A stretch of DNA of 64,000 nucleotides from Panorpa germanica. Taxonomy: Eukaryota > Arthropoda > Insecta > Mecoptera > Panorpidae. Numbering within the stretch: the first letter of the stretch is position 1; every line of letters begins with the position of its first letter. Made by a program: the position numbers and the translations under genes. Positions 11,443-21,900 of the stretch are shown piece after piece. The notes beneath the pieces are model-generated. The model had not been told where the DNA came from. It saw nothing but the letters and a program-made list of their open reading frames with translations, and did no database searches. The stretch covers positions 12,149,782-12,213,781 of the forward strand of contig OY783208.1 of NCBI GenBank assembly GCA_963678705.1. Reading direction: 5' to 3'.

Positions 11443-12437
11443 ATTTGGAATTAACATTGAAATAAGTTAACAGTTCATTCTATATTATGTGGTACGTAAC
11501 CCGAAGTTGCATTTTCATTACAAATTTGATTTGCTTATGTTTACAAACAATTGTACTTTATTAATAAACAAATGAATATGACGCATGATGTCAAAAACAA
11601 GTTGCAAAATGAAGCCCTTTAACTTGAACTTTGCATAACAAAAACATGTCAAACAAAGCTGAAAAGTCAAAGGAAGATTAGTCGTAGAATATCAGCAAAA
11701 CTAAATTTAATTGTGTAATCACAACCATGACAACAAAATTTGTAAGAAGGGTTGAAATTAAACTAACTGTAGTCATGGAGCATTACATATTATTTATCAC
11801 AATAAATCATTTCTTTGACTTGATAAAAAATTGCTTTGATGCAGAAATATATAAAGAACTTAAATTGAAGTTACAAAACGACGACAAGAGCTAAACATTT
11901 GCCAAGAGAATCGCAGACATTTATTGTTTATTATTATTACAAATAAAGATTTCAAAGAAACCTTTAAAATGTAGATTATGTAGCATCTGAACCAAGAGAA
12001 CCTGTTAGAAAAACTAAGCCTATTGAACAAGAGAATCTGACACCTTAAGTTACAAATCTAGTGACAACGCTATCTAATGCAGCTCAGACAATATATGTAT
12101 AATATGTTTAGGTAAAATTCATTTGTTAGATATCATAAAACGTCACTCGCCCCGTGTGAACACTCTACTGCACCCCAATCACCCCATCAACGATCACTTA
12201 CGTTACTGAATCTAAGTTTACCAACCCAAACATGGAGAACAATCTGTTCTGGTTCAAATACCACTTTTTCAAAAAGCATCCCTAATTGCGAAACTTGCAA
12301 AATATATTATTTAACTAGAAATATGTAGAGTACAATTTCAAAAGCATATTCCAATTCATCGTCATCGGCTAGGATAAAGTTTTTACTAAAGCTGTACAAT
12401 AAAATAAAGAAATCAACATACAAATTTTAAGTTAATT

Positions 12438-12550
12438 TTATGGTAATTATTAGATGCGACTATACCCTTTTGTTTTCACTTTGTAAAAAACATCAAAACA
12501 TGTCAAAATCACTACGTAATATTTATTTTACCACTTTTAATTAAGAAATG
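12438..12550. repeat. Dispersed repeat, second copy at 51797-51955
   Basis: GGTAATTATTAGATGCGACT, then CTTTGTAAAAAA, then ACGTAATATTTATTTTACCA are shared in the same order and orientation with 51797-51955, which carries about 45 bp more in the middle. Non-coding; class unknown. The rest of 11443-12936 holds no gene I can support. Confidence 0.6.
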
Positions 12551-13049
12551 GGAGATATTGAGGGTTAAAGTTGAAATTTCAAAATTGAGGTTATGTCGCC
12601 ACTGTTATGTGTATCAATTGACAGATTTTTGCTTAATACTGGCTTATTTAGATTCAAACCAAATCATTTTCTCATTCTAAATCTCTTTAAATACATATAA
12701 CTTATATATCGGGCAGGGGGTTAATGGTGGGGAAAATTGCCAGAGTCAGTTTTAAGATGTTGAGTTGTATGCATGGGTGAATATTATTTGTGCGTATGTG
12801 CATACATATCTGGAGTATGTTATGCTGTATGGTGTATGTTATCTCTCTATTTTATCAATAACAGTTACAGGTTCTAAACAAATGTCGTTTTGAGTCAGAA
12901 GAGAATATTGAAAAGCAAACGGCTTACAGCTTAGTATCTACTTATTATAATGTTCGTAATGTTCCAATTTAACATGGAAAACTCATAAGAACTCATAGAT
13001 ATTTATATATATAGAGCGTTATATATTTATATATATATTTATTTATATA

Positions 13050-14637
13050 TTTATTTATTTATATATATATCCGGTAACAAAATCGTATATAGTATCTTCT
13101 AAACGGCGCCTACAAAGTTCTTCAAATTTTGGTATGATGTAAAGGACGAATTTCTAAGACTTTCTACGTCCCTGAATTTTCCCCTGAATTTCCGTGGAAA
13201 AACTTATACTGGAAAAACTGGAAAATTCGAAAAAATACTTTTGCTAATATCCGACGAACTAGAAAAGATAGAAAACTGAAATTTGGTGTGTGTATTGAGA
13301 TCATAATTGTGCACATTTGCCAATAGTTGGAAATTGGAAATTTAAGTTCAGTAGCGGCGCGAATTTTCGGGGGCAATGTTAGAATAGAGTTAGGACGTTG
13401 AAATTTAATATGTAGGCTCGCTGTAGACAGTTATTAATTAAAAAAAAAAGCAGCCCCAAATTTCCAGTGGCGGCGGGAGTTGAGACAGTAAAAGCCAGAA
13501 ATATTGAAAATGTAGTATTATAACTTAGGGTATGTATGGAGACACTAATTGCGCATGTTTGCCAATAATTAGATTACCAAAATTTTAATTCAGTAGCGGC
13601 GTGATTTTTTGGGGGCAATGTCGCAACAGAGCTAGAACGTTAAAATTTGGAACGGGGGCCATATATAGAGTGTCATTAAAGACACACTATAGAAATTTGC
13701 AACTTTCCAGAGGCGGCGGGCGCTGGGGGCCAAAAACCATATATTTGAAATATATGGCGATAAAAGGCTATAGTTTAGAATATATATTCTTAGATACAAA
13801 TAAAATAGATCCTCGTGCTAAAATTTGACAAACTTGTTCAGTAGCGGTGGTATGTGGGGGGTACTAATGCTAAAATTTAAATACAAAGCTGAAATTTAGT
13901 ATGCAGATATAGTTTGACAATAACAATAAAAATATAAAGAAACTACATTTTCTTTAGTGTAACATTAAGGCAAAGGTAATAAACTGATGATAAGAACGAT
14001 AAAGAGGTACATATTTGGACTTTAATTCAGTAGCGGAGATATGTGAGGGGCTCTAATGCTAAAATGAACAAAACTGGAAAATTCGAAGAAATACTTTTGT
14101 AAGTATCTGACGAACTAGAAAAGATAGAAAACTGAAATTTGGTATGTGTATTGAGATCATAAATGTGCACATTTGCCAATAGTTGGAGACTAGAAACTTA
14201 AGTTTAGTAGCGGCGCGAATTTCTGGGAGCAATGTTGGAATAGAGTAAGGACGTTCAAATTTAATATGTAGGCTCCTTGTGAACAGTAATTAATGAAAAA
14301 ACTAAACAGCCCTAAATTTCCAGTGGCGGCGGGAGTTCAGACAGTAAAAAAATTCAATTTAAATTAAAATTTAATATTGAAAAAATTATATTAAAACTAG
14401 GGGTATGTATTAAGGCACTAATTGTGCATGTTTGCTAATAATTGGAATATCAAAATTTGAATTCAGTAGTGGCGTGAATTTTTGGTTGCAATGTCGTAAC
14501 AGACATAGAACGTTGAAATTTGGAACGTGGGCCCTATATAGATGGTAATTAAAGGAAAATTAGACAAAATTTTAAATTTCCAGTGGCGGCGGGCGTAAAA
14601 CATGAAATAATAAATATATAGGGATGAAGGGCTACAA

Positions 14638-14704
<67 letters not shown>

Positions 14705-14880
14705 TTTGAGTACAAACAAAATAGATTCCCGTAACTAAAATTTGACAAATTTAATTCAGTAGCGGAGATATGTGAGGGGCTCTAATGCTAAAATGTAAAT
14801 ACAAAGCTAAAATTTTGTTTGCAGGTTTACATTAAAATATTACTAACGAAAATAAATTAAAGAATATTTTTCTTAGCGGG
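13050..14880 (+). repeat. Degenerate ~120-nt subrepeats with G-rich boxes
   Basis: A box of the form GTRGCGGCG or AGGCGGCGGG recurs at 13351, 13467, 13593, 13710 and 13841, then with looser spacing at about 14029, 14211, 14323, 14467, 14581 and 14757. Between boxes, phrases such as GAATAGAGTTAGGACGTT and CTGAAATTTGGTATGTG recur in diverged form. The same block opens elements B, C, D and F. No coding bias; short open frames here reappear in each copy only because the DNA is repeated. Confidence 0.75.
14641..14701. repeat. (TA)n microsatellite
   Basis: About 30 TA dinucleotides inside the 5' block of Helitron A. Similar runs are at 28424-28503 and 30927-30967. Confidence 0.95.
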
Positions 14881-15409
14881 GTAGTGGGGCAGAGTAATAA
14901 ACCGAACTCTGACTATATGACTGACTATAGTCATAGTCTTTGTATATGGATACAAAGATAAAAGGTAATATTAGATATACTAACACAAAAAAAAAATTCT
15001 GTACTACATCTCCTTTAATTAAGCACCCCACAGGAACATGGATTTAATTTTACATATTTATATATAATATTACTAAATTGGTATTTACAAAATTGTTCTG
15101 TCAAACCGTGTTTTCTTACACAACAACTTTAATAGCATTGCAGACAAGTTAGCTACTTAAAAAATAAAAGTGATAACCCGTAAAGAAATATTTATTTCGG
15201 ATTTCCCGGCAGTGCATTAAGCAGCCATCTACATTCAACTGTTGTGCTAAAGAAGTACTGTTTCCCCTGAATGGAATTTCCATTTTAAAATGTCATGTAA
15301 CTTATCATTATTACCTATATTACTTATCATTCATTAACTATCGGTATTAACTTTACTTATATTTTAGGTATAATATAATAGATAATAAAGAAATAATAGC
15401 GTATTTATT

Positions 15410-15730
15410 TTATTAAATATCTAAATGTTGACGGAGATATAGAAATTAAAAATTTAAATTGAAGTTTCAGTCCTACGGATGTCGGCTATATTTATGATGT
15501 AACATGTCCCACTATTAAGGAATAGATCAGTTATTTGTTATATGTATAAAATATATGTGTTAAGTATTATATCTCTTTATAGCGGACATGACGTTACCTG
15601 TATTGGAATTTTCTATAACAATGGATCCCTTTAATAATTAAAGTAAAAAAAATATTTTAATTGTTAATATCTCCTAAAATATAGCGAGTTATTTAAAAAT
15701 ATTTTGACCTTTATGGTCCCGGATGCCAAC
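15410..15730. mobile_element. Family 3 MITE-like sequence, inverted copy
   Basis: TAAATATCTAAATGTTGACG at about 15414 is the reverse complement of the CGTCAA...TTTAGA core of family 3. GGATCCCTTTAATAATTAAA and TTGTTAATATCTCCTAAAAT at 15630-15680 are inverted relatives of 63160-63230. No intact ends were found. Confidence 0.5.
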
Positions 15731-16268
15731 CTTATTAATATATTGCACAATTTGTAACATTAACACAACTATTTTAACATAAACATTCTCAAGGCAGATA
15801 TTTAAATCATTATAAATTCATTTATTTTATATTCTAACCTTTCTATTCTAAATTTATAATTGGTTTGAATCTTGATAAGTTAATAAAACCTTGATTAGTA
15901 ATGTTAGCACTATTATCTCTGGTTAGCAGCTGTCAAAAAACATTTGTTGATAAACTTTAGCCATAATTCATATTCTCTATTTATTAATAAAAAGTGATGT
16001 AATAACTATTAAGTAGCTATTTGTTTGGATGTGTTTTGGAGTATAGAACAAGCATCATACAATATACGAAAATGAACTAGTTTCTTTTTTTACAAGTTTC
16101 AAACAAAAGAGGTTAGAAAAGTTCAATAATGTATTTAGTAATTAATTGTTTTGTTTTGTAATTTGCATTTTGTGAATATGGATTTTGTTTTAATTTTTCA
16201 TATAAATACTAATATGTACAATATTCATTCAACCTTATATTTCTTTTAAATATAATTTCTTTTTCAGA

Positions 16269-18200
16269 TTGAAAGGACAAGGCAGAGAATATGAAGCGAA
16301 TGGAATGATTTTATTCATGTCATAAATAGGCAATTGTAAATATTTACAGATATTACTTGAATTTGGGCTGTGTTAAAAATGGAGTATTTCATCATTATTG
16401 TTTTCACAAGGAATATTAACACAATCCTTAAAACAAAATTGTATTTTTGTTAGAAATTTTTATCAATGTTCTGTAAGTGTATTATTAATGGAATGACAAC
16501 CTTTTGATTAGAATTTACATTTAACTAAAATGGACATTAAATTATATTTAAATTCAATATTAAACGAAGCCTGTTTTAATATTCTTGTAAGTCAAAATTC
16601 ATTCGCATTTCAAAGGTTTAGTCTAAATAAACTTTACATAGTTTTATACTTCATACTTTACTGAGTTTTGATATAACTATGATAACAATATTCGAGTTGT
16701 ATGATTGCAGCAGTATTCAACAAGTTATACTTATCAATGATATTTGTGATTCTAACTTTTCTGAGAAGAATCACTTCACTAATGAATTGAATGATCGATA
16801 TTCAGTTTCAGAAAAGAGAATAATATCTTCAAAATTAAATTAAAAAAACTATATTTAAACACTGTTATAATGAAGATGAATTTGTTTGAATTGTTAAATT
16901 ACTACTACTACTAATTTACAGATGTATATTGATGTATTGATACACAAATGTATATATTTAATAAATTCAAACTCATATTTTATAAATTCATGTTGTTACA
17001 TTACTTATTAATATTATTAATGATTCAGAATAAGTTACTAAATAGTTTATAAGGAATACTTGTATTTAATTCATCTTATAGTTTCACAAAAAAATTTATA
17101 GATATAGTTCTTATTAGATTTTTCCAACATGTTTTGTTTGAATTGTTACTTAATAATGAAATTTATATTATTTATTTAGTAAATGAAGATGTATGTATTA
17201 GATGATTTTAATAATTTAACAGAACCTTCTAACATTTTAATTATTTATATGGAAAATTAGAATTTTGTAATATATGTTTAGTTATTTCAAGTGTGTTATT
17301 TTATGTTATCCAAATATGTATAATGATTCACTGCATTTGTTTTTAAAATAAAACTATCGTTAAAAATTATTTAAAAATACGCGGCATTTTTAATATGTCA
17401 AAAGTATATTTTTGTCAGTTTGCATTAAGAGCTCACTTCTGAGAATTGAACTCAACTATACAGTTTGTTAAACAGTGATCGTTGATAGAATTGTAATTGT
17501 TTATTTAATTATATGAAAAATACTTTTAATAAATTTATTTGAAAGTATATACATAATAATTTAAGTGAAAACTTGTGCTTATGATACATTTCAAAAGAGG
17601 TATTTTCTTTTATTTAATTAAATATATATTATTTAATGTGAAAATGTATTATATTGTTCATTTTATAACATATTAACCGACATTTGAATTTCTTTTTGAT
17701 AAAATATTGTTGATTATATGGATATAGATGTAATGCTATGTAAATATAATTTAAATATATATATATCTCATAGTTAAAATATCTGTCCCAAATTACATGT
17801 AACATTTAAATATTTTTGGAAAGATATTTGATACAGTTTATTCAACTCGATAATGTGTTTTGAATCAACTATAAAAATATTAAGTAAGAGTAAATAAATT
17901 ACTTAATAGCTGTTTTAAGAAATTTATAATTTGACATTTTCCAGAAATTGGAATGTTGAATCTAAAAGCTAATGTTATGTTGAATGTTAAAATAAATTAA
18001 TAACAACTGTATAACATGCGAATTGTTATGCAGTTGTAAAAGTGAAAAACTGTAATATGAATATTAATTTCCAAATTGTATATTATGTGTGTAAACCTGA
18101 AATACTCAATGACTGCTGATGTGACCATTCAGCTGATGAAATCCATTAAATTTTTTGTATATTTTGGTTTCTTTTACATTTACTTAAAAAATCATTTGTT
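16269..18200 (+). other. Possible captured 3' terminal exon and long 3' UTR
   Basis: A strong acceptor (TTTCTTTTTCAG, ends 16267) is followed by a short open stretch ending GREYEANGMILFMS and TAA at about 16326. Then come almost 2 kb of AT-rich sequence unlike the rest of the Helitron. This looks like the last exon and UTR of a host gene carried inside element A. I do not recognise the peptide, no upstream exon was found, and the evidence is thin. Confidence 0.25.
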
Positions 18201-18547
18201 GGTTTCATTAACCCTTCCTCGGATACATGAACTACTCACAAATTAGAGGATCAGTATAATCAGAACTGCATATTAGTTTCTCCGTTTCTCTAAGCATGAA
18301 GGCGATATACCTTGACAGATTCTCTAAACCTTTTGACTCACTATTACTGAATTAATTTATCAAAATATCATGGTCATATTCAATTACACAGTAAAGAGGT
18401 TGGATCTTTTGTTGTGGTTGCTTTTTTCTCACTTTTAATAATGGCAACCCATTACTTGATTATAGGTATATTCAGATATTACCTGTACATAATTAAACTT
18501 TTTAATGTTATGATGCTATTTATTAAAGCACAAGATATAATAGTCAA

Positions 18548-19420
18548 TAATAGTCAAAATTACGATAGTTCGGCGGTGACGTATGGCTAAGGAATCCCTG
18601 CTTTAAAATTTGATGTAAGTCATTTCACTTATAAAACAGCAAAATATATTTTATAAAAGCTTCATCTTCATCTGATGCATACATCTAAATATATTCTTAC
18701 ATGGAAAATGCTTCTCATAAATGAACTGCTTATTATGGCATTATTACTGTATCTTTAACAAATCCATATACATTCTCTGACTTAGCTTTGACACGATTAC
18801 GAATTTTACACGAACCAGCATCAAGTAAACGCTTTTTGATACTCACAGTGATTTTTATCCTGTACCATACTACATATTTCTGCTGTTCTCTACGTGTATA
18901 AAAAATGTTTGTAATAAAGTACTCTAATTATCCAGACTAATTGGGATCATGTCAATCGGGAATTGTAGTTCTATTGCAACTTTAAGTAATATTTAAATTA
19001 TTATCCAATATTTATGTTAAACTTCACCAGCATTATAAATGTTAATGGCAATGTTCGTCCATTATTTTTCAAATAATATATTTCAAAAATATTTCAATAC
19101 TTTTCATTTTAAAGACCTAAACATTTCCACACTTTATGCTCAAAATATTATAAAATTTGACAATATACTTGACAGTTCAATCTATTATAATAAATATATG
19201 TGACAAATTTGAATTTGTTTACAACATAAACACAGACATACGTTTATGCATCAGTCTATACCTAACACAGCAGATAACTGTTAAATTTTTTATCGATTTC
19301 ACTCCTATATATTTTTATAGTAATAAGAGTGAGACAGTGCATTATTAATGTGTCGTAGCTTTATACAGCTGAACCTTCAAAAGCATGACTCATCGCCTAA
19401 CTATTGTAATTTAGACTATA
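18548..19420. mobile_element. TIR element of family 1, 0.87 kb
   Basis: Left arm 18548-18580 (contains ACGATAGTTCGGCGGTGAC) and right arm 19387-19420 (GACTCATCGCCTAACTATTG at its start) are inverted and match the 33-bp arms at 3841-4060. The interior is AT-rich; a 63-codon open frame inside has no recognisable motif. It sits within Helitron A. Confidence 0.6.
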
Positions 19421-19620
19421 TGTAATACTATTTTAAACTAATAATTAACGTTGTTGTTTCAGGAATCATCTCATTTTATTAAAATTAAGTTTTAATTCTG
19501 TTGGTCTATGGTTCGTTATTTTAAATATTTTTTTTATTGTAATATATTATTATTTAGTAATATAGAATAATTTTTATTTACTTTGTTTATATATATATAT
19601 AAATATATAATTATTTTAAA

Positions 19621-21738
19621 ATGTCTTTTCAAGTAGTTCTAGGATATGGGCGAAAGAAGAATACAACTTTAAATCGTTTAAAAAATATACATAAAACTAA
19701 ATCTGAGATAGTTTTAATTACACCGCTATCTGTTATTCGTGGAGATTTTAATCAATTCAGCGAAAGATATTCTTCTGTGTCTAGGGGTGTTCAATGTACC
19801 CCAAATGCGTTAGTTAGTATATGCATTAGTAATTCCATTCCGCTACATGAATGGACTTCACCTGTTATAAACTATATTTTAGATGCAGGTGATAATTGCT
19901 ATTTGGCTAACTATCAAAAAGCTGCAAATCGATTGTTGACGGTTGACGATATTAATGTTGAATTATCCGTTGGAAATGTCAAATATTCCATTAGACATAA
20001 CTTGTTAGATAATATAAATGCCATGATTACCAAAAACGATTGTAAAGAACATTGTTACAAATTTACCTGCAATATATTAGAAAACTATTTTAACAAATTT
20101 AATAATGGCCTAATTACAACATGTCAGCAGACATTTGCAATTTTCAAGCAGAATAATTACTTTTGGCTTTTTGATTCTCATGCCAGAGGTTTAAAAGGAG
20201 AATCCGTAACTCCACAAACAGGACGAGCCGTATTGTTATGCTTTGAATGTTTGAAGGATTTATTTAATTTGATTTATTATAATTTTTGTGATGACGGTGA
20301 AAATCTATGTGTTATTATTCCAATAATTATAGCTAAAACTGAAGGTGATATAGGTATTGTTGAAATAACAGGTAAATCATTAAATAATTCTGTTAATAAA
20401 AATATTACAACTACTTCTACAACTGTTGAAGTAATAAATACAGAAGAAGAAGAACTAGTTATATCAGAAGACAAGGAAGAAATCGATTTATGCAAAGTTA
20501 ATAGCAGAAGCAGTGAACGGCTAAAAAGTAAGAATGTAAGTTGCAAGAAACAGAGTCGATTACAACAGGTAAAATTAAGTAAAAAGAAGAGGTTACTTAA
20601 GGAATCTAAAAATGAAGGACAAATAAGAAAGAAAATAGAATATTTGTTAAAAAGAAATGCATTCTTAAAACAAAACAAGATCGTAAAACAAAGAAGATTG
20701 AATAAACTAAAATATAATCAAAAAAACAGATTGGTTAGCGAAAAACAAATCGATAGACAGAAAAGGTTAGAAAAACTAAAATTTAATCAAAATAAAAGAT
20801 TGCTAAGCGAAAAACAAATCGACAAACAGAAAAGGATAGAAAAAGTAAAATTTAGTCAAAATAAAAGATTGCTAAGCGAAAAACAAATCGACAAACAGAA
20901 AAGGATAGAAAAAGTAAAATTTAATCAAAATAAAAGATTGCTAAGCGAAAAACAAATCGACAGACAGAAAAGGTTAGAAAAAGTAAAATTTAGTCGAAAT
21001 AAAAGATTGCTAAACGAAAAACAAATCGACAGACAGAAAAGGATAGAAAAAGTAAAATTTAGTCAAAATAAAAGATTGCTAAACGAAAAACAAATCGACA
21101 GACAGAAAAGGTTAGAAAAACTAAAATTTAATCAAAATAAAAGATTGCTAAGCGAAAAACAAATCGACAAACAGAAAAGGATAGAAAAAGTAAAATTTAA
21201 TCAAAATAAAAGATTGCTAAGCGAAAAACAAATCGACAAACAGAAAAGGATAGAAAAAGTAAAATTTAGTCAAAATAAAAGATTGCTAAACGAAAAACAA
21301 ATCGACAGACAGAAAAGGTTAGAAAAAGTAAAATTTAATCAAAATAAAAGATTGCTAAGCGAAAAACAAATCGACAAACAGAAAAGGTTAGAAAAACTAA
21401 AATTTAATCAAAATAAAAGATTGCTAAGCGAAAAACAAATCGACAGACAGAAAAGGTTAGAAAAAGTAAAATTTAGTCGAAATAAAAGATTGCTAAACGA
21501 AAAACAAATCGACAGACAGAAAAGGTTAGAAAAACTAAAATTTAATCAAAATAAAAGATTGCTAAGCGAAAAACAAATCGACAGACAGAAAAGGTTAGAA
21601 AAAGTAAAATTTAGTCGAAATAAAAGATTGCTAAACGAAAAACAAATCGACAGACAGAAAAGGTTAGAAAAACTAAAATTTAGTCGAAATAAAAGATTGC
21701 TAAACGAAAAACAAATCGCTAAACAGAAAAGGTTATAA
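19621..21738 (+). CDS. Helitron A protein, N-terminal part: papain-like cysteine protease and repeat coiled coil
   Basis: Residues 1-250 look like a papain-fold cysteine protease of the herpesvirus large-tegument-protein type (Peptidase C76-like deubiquitinases). GDFNQ ending at Gln45 supplies the oxyanion residue; SSVSRGVQCTPNAL holds Cys59; FWLFDSHARG holds Asp185 and His187. Order and spacing suit the family. A low-complexity acidic linker (about 255-300) and a Lys/Arg-rich segment follow, then the 23-residue repeat array (from about 370). The frame ends at TAA 21736-21738, but the same frame continues as the Rep-helicase from 21739, so this is the N-terminal third of one 2,256-codon polypeptide. 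The match is by motif only; an OTU protease, known from other Helitron-like elements, is the main alternative. Confidence 0.7.
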   Translation: MSFQVVLGYGRKKNTTLNRLKNIHKTKSEIVLITPLSVIRGDFNQFSERYSSVSRGVQCTPNALVSICISNSIPLHEWTSPVINYILDAGDNCYLANYQKAANRLLTVDDINVELSVGNVKYSIRHNLLDNINAMITKNDCKEHCYKFTCNILENYFNKFNNGLITTCQQTFAIFKQNNYFWLFDSHARGLKGESVTPQTGRAVLLCFECLKDLFNLIYYNFCDDGENLCVIIPIIIAKTEGDIGIVEITGKSLNNSVNKNITTTSTTVEVINTEEEELVISEDKEEIDLCKVNSRSSERLKSKNVSCKKQSRLQQVKLSKKKRLLKESKNEGQIRKKIEYLLKRNAFLKQNKIVKQRRLNKLKYNQKNRLVSEKQIDRQKRLEKLKFNQNKRLLSEKQIDKQKRIEKVKFSQNKRLLSEKQIDKQKRIEKVKFNQNKRLLSEKQIDRQKRLEKVKFSRNKRLLNEKQIDRQKRIEKVKFSQNKRLLNEKQIDRQKRLEKLKFNQNKRLLSEKQIDKQKRIEKVKFNQNKRLLSEKQIDKQKRIEKVKFSQNKRLLNEKQIDRQKRLEKVKFNQNKRLLSEKQIDKQKRLEKLKFNQNKRLLSEKQIDRQKRLEKVKFSRNKRLLNEKQIDRQKRLEKLKFNQNKRLLSEKQIDRQKRLEKVKFSRNKRLLNEKQIDRQKRLEKLKFSRNKRLLNEKQIAKQKRL

Positions 21739-21900
21739 AAATTAAAATTTAATCAAAATAAAAGATTGCTGAACGAAAAACAAATCGCTAGACAAGAAAG
21801 GTTACGAAAACTTATCGTTAATCAAAAAAAAAGATTGTTAACGGAAAATAAAATAGACAAGCAAAGAAGGTTGGCGAATATAATTGTCAATCAAAGAAAT
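20728..21900 (+). repeat. 69-bp tandem repeat encoding a basic coiled coil
   Basis: Seventeen 69-bp (23-codon) units, the first fifteen or so nearly identical and the last drifting. A typical unit starts RLLSEKQIDRQKRLEKLKF. Heptad-like spacing of Leu/Ile and alternating Lys/Glu predict a long charged helix. The unit is a whole number of codons, so copy-number change keeps frame. Unit 15 carries the TAA at 21736. Confidence 0.95.

Noticed and set aside
13164..13376. 70-codon minus-strand frame repeated at 30148 and 43457
   Set aside because: It recurs only because the Helitron 5' block is repeated; no start context, and composition and changes are those of non-coding DNA.
13601..13828. 75-codon plus-strand frame repeated at 30586
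   Set aside because: Part of the ~120-nt G-rich subrepeats; the other copies are broken and there is no protein motif.
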